Positions 57,301 through 64,000 of a DNA stretch of 64,000 nucleotides are shown in pieces. The notes under the pieces were generated by a model, which was not told the origin of the DNA, searched no databases, and was given only the letters and a program-made list of their open reading frames with translations. The translations under genes were made by a program, and so were the position numbers. Source of the DNA: Porogramme epimiltina (Eukaryota; Basidiomycota; Agaricomycetes; Polyporales; Polyporaceae); the NCBI GenBank assembly GCA_900155495.1, contig FTLJ01000473.1, forward strand, positions 1-64,000, given 5' to 3'. How positions within the stretch are numbered: position 1 is the first letter of the stretch; the number at the start of each line of letters is the position of its first letter.

Positions 57301-59509
57301 GTCAGGCCGCCTTCCGGCACCCAAAATGCAAGCTCTCCGTCTTCGGATACGCTCAACAATACGTCATGTTCCTCCAATGTGTCTCGTGTCCCCGACCCGA
57401 GTTGTCCAACCCATGCCATAGGATCCACCGGGAGGATGAGTTTGGAGGGAGACGGCAAAGGAAGCATGGTTTCAGACAGGAGCACTAACGAGGGAGTTGG
57501 TCCTGAGAGGCTGGCGGAAATAAAGAGAATCGTCTGAGTCGTTGTCACTGCCACCAGTGTGCGGATACGGTGTGAATGTGGTGCGGAGAGAGCAAAAAGC
57601 AGGGTTAGTGGTGGTACAGTAAGGGAGGCTGGCGGAGAGGTGTGTAGCGTGAGGGCGTTCGTGGCAGATGTGTATGTTGCAAAATTGTGCCCTACAAGCA
57701 TTCCATTCTGTGTTAGCGGAATAAACACCAATGTAGCCTCAATAACATACCGGCATCGATGACGACGAAATGGTCCACGTGCCCCTCGTTCTCGGACGAC
57801 CATTTGCCGGTTGTCTCCAAGTTTCCCGACTTCCCCCAGTCGAAAGTCCAGACTTCTCCACACCCATCTGCCCGTATCGCGCCGACGCCTTCGCCATTAG
57901 GAGTGCGGACGTAACGAACAATCTCCGATCGTGGGTCATCCACTATTGATACCGCGGGATGAGCGTGCTCCGCTCCAGACGCGATGTGTCGCAATCCTGT
58001 TTCGCGAGCACCGAAGAAGGACAGAAGGGAGAGTTCGTACGTAGCGAGAGGGGACGAGGTCACCAGCGTGAGTGACCCTCTGGTCGAATTAGGCACGACG
58101 TATAGGTGGCGAGGTGGGCTCGGCAACGTCCCTGGTGCGGTCTCGAGCAGAGTGAAATGCTTGAGAAGGGTCGGCGGCCGACGGTCGATGTTCTAAAGCG
58201 GCGTTAGTACGTACATCCTATACGCGCGGGGAACGGAATGCGCACCGCGACCGCCTGAACGACAAGCGAGCCGTCCGCGAGAACGCGCAGGAAAACGTCC
58301 CAGCCTTCCTCTGTGATCTCACGCACGCGTCGGCGCCGCGCGTCTTCTTCCGCCGGTGGAGATTCGGCGAGCACTGAATTCAGCGCAGTGCTCATGATCT
58401 CGCGGTCTAGCCAGAACACGGTCGAGCTCGTCTGTTGACAAGCGACGGCGAATGGTAGTGAGGAGAACGCGTCCATAGCGGAGTGAAGTTGGAGGTATTG
58501 TGGTGAGTCTATGACTGGCATGAATATACGCAAGGTTGCATCGGACGTAATGGTATAGAGGATCGGGTCATCTCTACGGAATCTTCAGCGCCCTGGGATT
58601 GAGAAAGTGAACGCAGGACAGACCGACTAGATGTTGGCGAGTTGCGCCACGTTAGATCCACCACAGGTCGTGGATGAGGAATGGCTTGAGTCTGACGTCC
58701 GGTCGTGGTCAGATAGGTACGAACCGCATTGTCGTGCTGTGCGTGATACACCGTTTGCAAACATACAAGGACCATCCGGACTGACGTCACGTACCGAAGA
58801 TGTGGTAGCAATATACATAAGAGATGGCGAGAATCGCACGCGAGATAGGGTAGGAACACTGTTTGATAGAGATGAATGTACATACACAAATCTAAGGAAT
58901 GTATTGCATACGTGGATGTCCATTTCAAAGACCATGTGGGTAGATCGTTCTCTAGGATTAGAGTGTACACAGATAGAGTAGACTGCGTCCCAACCGCAAG
59001 CAAGCCTGGCGGAGGTGAGGGTGAGGAGAGACAACAGACGGGGGTGCATACCAGACATGCAGTTTAGTGCAGAGATTTGCTCGTCCTCGGGCAAAGTCAG
59101 AGATGAGTGAACGCGCCAGTAACCGTTTTGCTTTCCAGACAAGGACCATGCGACAACCCTATGGCCCAAGGCAGCCACGACCTAACGGAAATGAGAGAAG
59201 AGCGACAGCAAGTGCGGACTGCACGCACGAGCTTCATCCCATTCTCGACAGTCATGCAATTGACAGACTGTGAAGCATTTCGCGTGGACGGAAAGACTTC
59301 CCAGAACGCGAGGGCGCGGACAAAGGCAAGCGAACGCGCATTGAAGACAACAACGGCGTCCGCGAAGGGATATAGCTGAATCAAGGTGTTAGTCACCTCG
59401 TGTACCACGCATGGAACGAAGGACGGACCAGAAGGGTTTCGTGAGGCAGGTGAAGGAAGCTGAGGCTAGAAGGGGGGCAGCCGGTGTAGGACTGGACGAG
59501 GTCAAGCAT
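54373..59509 (-). CDS. RAV1: Rav1 / DMX-like, RAVE complex subunit
   Basis: Twenty exons: 59509-59429, 59375-59229, 59181-59052, 59005-58912, 58858-58795, 58736-58624, 58573-58246, 58192-57751, 57691-57152, 57091-57013, 56956-56792, 56742-56534, 56483-56356, 56302-56241, 56186-56057, 55999-55673, 55617-55371, 55313-55063, 55001-54800, 54737-54373; 1367 residues. The N-terminal half forms beta-propeller repeats (SLAFVRALAFWEVFP, AVGTQSTLSVYTLI, TTGRQTQAIPHPRPVVDLTW, TIRDLDWTATPDNQSILAVG). The C-terminal Rav1 domain shows TACSLFYFALGKVKLVHGLW, RQAAWHKEQQVMLKFL, WRTAAQKNAFALLSKRRF and EYAAAFFLLGGSLKDAVSV. RAVE reassembles the V-ATPase with Skp1 and Rav2. Two introns (57151-57092 and 55370-55314) are in frame. 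Confidence 0.92.
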
Positions 59510-60240
59510 TACTGCGATGGCGGGGTTAGAGTAGCGGAGCGGGGCCGTCTAGAAGAGGGTGGAGGAGCGAGGCGGGAGCTTATGGGGCATTCTAGTTGAG
59601 CCGAAGACAAGTGACCTGGTGAGAGCGGGGGCGGGCTGAGGCAAGTAACGCGGTCTTGCTCTCTTCCCGAACCGTCACCGGCTCTATAGGCGCCGAGCGG
59701 TATCATCGGCGGTCTTCCGCACCTCTCGCCCATTATTCGCAGCGTCCTGCTCTTTTCGGGCTGACTCCAACGTTTCCATCGAGATATACACACCCTTCTT
59801 TCTCATCTTTCCGTATGAGAAGGTTGGCCATGTGCCAAGATGCGGATATCCGCCCAGGGCTGGTTGTCCCCCAAGCGAGTCCCTGTCCTCACCATACTTA
59901 ATTGTCTCGTTGATATCTGCTTGGGTGTGCGCCGGCCCTTCTAGAATTTTTGGCACAGAAATACAGATATTTGGGAGGTCCGATATAAAGTCCTACGAGG
60001 GAGTTGCACGGTGACTGAAGGGAGCTGTGGCGCCCATATTGATCTAGGGAGACACGTGGTTTACACGGGACGGACGTCATTCTCGGTCGACGCAGCTGCC
60101 CGCAGTGCTCTCCCTGAGCCATCCCATTCCGCTGCGTACCCCGCCTCTCCCTCCTCCCTACCGCATCCTCTCTTATATCCTATCTATTGCTCTGCACACT
60201 CTCCCTCCGTTTGCACACTCTCGTCGCGCTTCCACCAACA
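59510..60240. promoter_or_regulatory. divergent promoter region (RAV1 / FAS1 gene)
   Basis: 731 bases between outward-facing starts. A TATAT element at 60174-60178 lies about 65 bases before the plus-strand ATG. The RAV1 side has no clear box. Confidence 0.55.
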
Positions 60241-63086
60241 ATGAGGCTGAGGCCGTGCATCCCGCTTGGCCTCCTTGCCTTTCTTCCAGCTGTTGCTCCC
60301 GCTCAGCTCCCTCTCCACGGGTCGCCTCCGACAACCCAAGCGTTCACACTCGTCGATGCTCTGTACTCCGATCAGGACTACCTATCCCTCATAAAGCTCC
60401 TGCAGCGCGCGAAGCTCATTCCGACCCTCAATAGACTTAATAGTAGCACCTTCTTCGCTCCGACAAACGACGCCATCAAACGCCAGAGCTCATCCAACCC
60501 TCTTTGGAAGCATGCGTTGAGGGACGATGTCGAGGAGCTCCAGGATAATCTTCATCTTCAACTCCGGCAGCAACTCTTCTACCACCTTCTCAACTATACC
60601 CTCCCCGGTCTGCCTACCGAACAAACTCCCCAGGAACATAATACTTCCCTTTACCCGCGAGATTACACCGAACCTCCATCACAGGAACCTCCTCCTTACC
60701 CACCTTGGATCCCTGCACAGAACGGTACGCTCGGTACGCAACCTCAACGACTTCGCCTTTCGGCCCGGGACGATGCCGTTTGGGTCGGAGTGGACGCCAC
60801 TGGGAAAGGTGGTGCGAAGATCGTCAAGACGCACAATGAGACGGTGAATGGCAAGCTTTTCGGCCTGAACAGGGTACTAGAGATGCCCCCAGACCTGGGT
60901 ACGTTCTTACGCACGGCCCCGGTGAATCCCGCGTCTTGCTGAATCAGGATGCCTTCCCAGCTACCGTCATCTCCCGCAGACCGGAGCTCTCGTACTTCCA
61001 CAAGATTCTCACCCCTTCCCTCGCCAGATTCCTGAACAGCACCCCGACGCTTACCTTGTTTCTTCCCGTCGACGATGCTTGGCAGGCGTTGCCGCCTCTG
61101 GAACGACTCTACCTCGAGAGTGAATTCGCTGCGGACGACTTGACGCGGATCCTCAATATGCATGCGGTAGCTTTAGAGGAGAAGGAGGTCAAGTGGTCGG
61201 ACGCTTTTGAGAGGCCGGTCAACCGTACGTCACCTTTTTCCCACTTCATTTCGTTGTTGACGATGATCCAGTGACCACTATCGACGGTCCTGAGCTTGAG
61301 ATCGTCCCCTTGGACAACAAGATCTCTGTGTCCGGCTCCTCGCTGGTGGAGAAGGACATTTATGCATCAAATGGCGTTCTTCATACCGTCTCGTCCCTTT
61401 TGGTTCCTCCCGACGCACTCCAGCTCACGCCGGAAAAGTACCTTCTGGCTCTCAACTGCACGGAATTCGTCTCCCTGATCCATTCCGTCAACCTGACCTA
61501 TCTCATCAATGACCCGTCTGCACAATACACGATCCTTGCTCCCCGAGATGACGTGATCAAGATGTTCGGGGACAACGACCTCCCTCACCGAGGCAGCGAT
61601 GAACTGAAGCGGGTATTGCAATACCACTTCGTCCCGGGCCGATGGGTCCCGAAGAAGTTTGAGGACGGCATGCTGATTCCCACCGCACTGGAGGAGCCGG
61701 GGTTAGATGGAGGCAAGCAGGTCATGGCTGTGGAGGTTACGGATGATCCCAAGAAAGCACAAGCGAAGAGTATCCGGTTTGCTGGCGCAGGGGTCTTGGG
61801 CGAAGAAGGTACGCGTTATATATGGCTGCAGTTCTTGGTTCTAACGTGTAAGTCCAGTGGACACAAACAACACGCTCATTTACTTCATCTCTCGTCCCCT
61901 CGCTCCACCGGTGGATGCCCTGGAGACTGCACTGCCGGAGCTCGATTTCTCCACATTCATCGCCGGAATCTTCTCTACCAACCTTGCAGACACGCTGAGA
62001 ACAACTCCACGAACGACGTTGTTGATACCACCAAACGGAGCGTTCAAGAGGCTCGGACTGCTTGTTAGCAATCATCTCGTCTCGTCGTCCGCGAAGGCCG
62101 ACCTCGAACGCGTTATCCGGCATCACGCGCTCGTTGACATCCAGTACAAGGAGATGTTGGTCAACGGTTCGCAGCATACGTTCCAGACCCTGGAAGGGTC
62201 AGACGTCTCTGTGGGCAGGCGGGCGCCGGATCGCTCGGTCACCTTCGACTCAAGTGGCGGGTGGCCGGACATGCATTCCGTGCTGACTCCCAGAGACATG
62301 CTTACGCAAACCGGCGTCATCCATGAGGTCTCAGACATCATGATTCCACGCTCGGTTCAGCTCACTGTCGGAAAGCTAGTCAGAGCGGCCAAGGGCACAA
62401 CAATGACGACCATGATTGTGAAGGCCGGCTTCGATTGGATCCTCAACGGCACGGCACCTCCTGAAAACTCCAAGTGGGCGGATGCTGCGCCGGAAGGTAC
62501 CGGCTGGACGCTGCTCTGCCCCACAGACGATGCTTTCAAGGACGTCAACCTGACCGCGCTGTACGAGGACGAGGAGCGGCTCCGCGACATTGTAGAGCAG
62601 CACATCATCCCCACCCCATCCAAACTCCCCTCACCTCCCACCTCCGGATGGATGATTGACACCATCGTCAACAACCGCCCGTTGCCTCTCGACGACTCCG
62701 CCACGTACTCGACACTGCGCAGCAAGGATGCCGCATATGGAGACATCGTCATCCGCATCCTTGAAGGAGGCAAGGACGGGCAAGACGGTACCGTCGTCGG
62801 CATCAAAGGCGCGCGGGGCAAGAATGGAGAGCAGGAGTGGGCCAAGATCGTCTCATGGGGCCGGTCCACGACTGGGGGCGGGACCGGGGGTGTCGTGCAG
62901 ATTGACCGTCTGCTGCTGCCGTATCAGCCGAGCTGGTACGTTACGTACGGCGCGCCCCTTGCTGTCGGAACAGGCGGTGTGGTGCTCATCGGGCTCTTCT
63001 TCCTGGGGGTGCGGTGGGTGTGGAGGAGGGACACGACCGAGGCGACGTACGAGCCGGTCGGCGGGTTCGACAACGAAGACGCGTAA
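60241..63086 (+). CDS. fasciclin (FAS1) repeat membrane protein
   Basis: Four exons, 60241-60898, 60961-61224, 61272-61808 and 61858-63086, give 895 residues. There is a signal peptide (1-22, cut after a short Ala-Pro-Ala stretch). Five FAS1-type units follow at roughly 35-215, 220-355, 358-480, 505-645 and 648-815, recognised by their paired boxes: TFFAPTNDAIKR, LTLFLPVDDAWQALP, YTILAPRDDVIKMF, TTLLIPPNGAFKRL and WTLLCPTDDAFKDV, each ending in a short VLHTVSSLLVP- or VIHEVSDIMIP-like strand. One membrane span near 855-875 precedes a short cytosolic tail. Many N-glycosylation sequons are present. FAS1 proteins mediate cell-surface adhesion; in yeasts a related protein acts at the vacuole, so location is not certain. 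Confidence 0.92.
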
Positions 63087-63747
63087 TGTTGACGGTGTAT
63101 TGGATATAAGTTTCTTCTTCTAGCACTCCGTTATAGAACAAGTTTAGGAAGTCGGTATGGGTATTCTACGGAGACTAATGTGTAGGATGTATCTTCCCTC
63201 GTGTATTTGCTATATCGCTTCGCTTTATAGGGCTATTGACATCGCTGTCGTTTCCATGTTCCGGTGGCCTACTGCCCTTATACAATATACATATCTGCTT
63301 ATACACGTATGTTTAGGGTAACCCACTTTCCGAGGACAGCTTGGGGTCATCGTGACAACAGGGCGCGGGGGTAGCCGAGAAGTCGGCCCACATGGTGGTC
63401 GAGACGGCCCTTTCCGCTCCGTTCCGTCCGCTTCTTCCCCACATTCATAAAGAGAGCGACGGGTTGGATGCGGGGCTCTGCGGGGCAAACGTCGCGCGGA
63501 ACAGCAACGGACGCGGAGCTCTCCACGAGAGCAGCCTAAGGCAAGCCGACTCCGTTCCTAACGTCTGCGATGGCGCCGCCAGATCGGATCGCTCCCGACA
63601 TACGCAATCACGAGCTAGCGCCGCCCCACAGGCTGTCGTCTTGCCGGAGCAGGACGCTGAACGGCGCTCTTATATCTCTCGTGCGCCGCGCCAGGGCCCG
63701 CCTTTCCCCCCTCCCACTCTTTCTCCACCCAAACTAGCAAGGTAGCC
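63087..63747. promoter_or_regulatory. intergenic with TATA box of the carrier gene
   Basis: 661 bases between two plus-strand genes. A TATAT element at 63671-63675 lies about 75 bases before the ATG at 63748. No further gene seen. Confidence 0.55.
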
Positions 63748-64000
63748 ATGGTCAGTACCGAACACCTCTGGTCGCGTCGCACGCTCAGCAGACTGACGCG
63801 CGGCGTGCCAGAGCGACACCCCGGCCGCAGAAGAGGTCCACCGCTCGTCGACCACGGAGTCGATCAAGTCTTTCGTCGCGGGCGGAGTTGGAGGCATCTC
63901 CGCGGTGCTCGTAGGTACGTCAAGATATCTATTGCGCTGCGCGTGAGGTGCGCGAAGGACAGGACTGACGCGTGCCGGTCGCGCGTGCAATCTGCAGGGC
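63748..64000 (+). CDS. mitochondrial carrier family protein, carnitine-carrier-like (partial, runs off the end)
   Basis: Exon 1 is 63748-63750 (ATG only), exon 2 is 63812-63914 and exon 3 begins at 63998. The visible protein is M, then SDTPAAEEVHRSSTTESI, KSFVAGGVGGISAVLVG and a Gly codon completed across the next intron, as expected before HPFD in the first carrier signature. The start of the first membrane helix (SFVAGGVGGISAVLVG) resembles carnitine/acylcarnitine carriers, but too little is present to fix the substrate. The frame of ATG read straight through would not give the carrier sequence, so the first intron (63751-63811) is needed. Confidence 0.75.
   Translation, partial: MVSTEHLWSRRTLSRLTRGVPERHPGRRRGPPLVDHGVDQVFRRGRSWRHLRGARRYVKISIALRVRCAKDRTDACRSRVQSAG

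Noticed and set aside
1..64000. CRISPR arrays, rRNA, insertion sequences, prophage
   Set aside because: None seen; the sequence is eukaryotic nuclear DNA. No convincing tRNA was found by eye, though a tRNA scan would be needed to exclude one.

Overview
The window is nuclear DNA of a filamentous basidiomycete, most likely an Agaricomycete (polypore-like). The basis is the very high density of short introns (mostly 50-70 bases, GT..AG, CTRAC-like branch sites), moderately high GC, tight gene packing on both strands, and protein families typical of that group. Because of the introns, almost no gene is visible as one long reading frame. I built exon models by joining frames at splice sites and checking that phases close to a multiple of three and that family motifs become continuous. 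No database search was possible, so product names rest on recognised motifs. I count about 154 introns across 26 genes, two of them cut by the window ends.

Left part (1-14.5 kb): start of a minus-strand gene leaving the window; a UPF0047/YjbQ-type gene with tiny exons (minus); a two-membrane-segment protein (minus), divergent from a RhoGEF (plus); an Ngl2/CCR4-type nuclease (minus); a Rac1 GTPase (minus), divergent from a Shb17-like histidine phosphatase (plus).

Middle (14.8-41 kb): a long coiled-coil protein with two mutually exclusive C-termini (plus); an F-box-like protein (minus); mitochondrial carrier Yhm2 (plus); Mpv17/PMP22 protein (plus); TRAPP III subunit Trs85 (minus, 18 exons); a WW-domain protein with a Gly/Asp repeat tail (minus); an uncharacterised intronless protein (minus); an LCCL-domain multipass membrane protein (minus); a small calycin-like protein (plus); an uncharacterised protein (minus), divergent from seipin (plus); an SH3BGRL-type protein with an acidic tail (minus).

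Right part (41.6-64 kb): methylmalonate-semialdehyde dehydrogenase (plus); low-molecular-weight tyrosine phosphatase (minus); a DXD glycosyltransferase (minus); pyruvate kinase (minus); a 1.8-kb stretch with splice-like but unresolved coding traces; RabGDI (plus); RAVE subunit Rav1 (minus); a FAS1-repeat membrane protein (plus); start of a mitochondrial carrier (plus).

There is no secondary-metabolite, mating-type, viral or transposon cluster. The genes are housekeeping, with a loose theme of membrane traffic, polarity and mitochondria (RhoGEF, Rac1, Trs85, RabGDI, Rav1, seipin, Yhm2, Mpv17, carrier). The striking content is in gene architecture: exons of 3, 6, 7, 12 and 14 bases, a start codon alone in its own exon, four GC-AG introns, several in-frame stop-free introns, and an alternative 3' end that swaps a coiled-coil end for a membrane tail.
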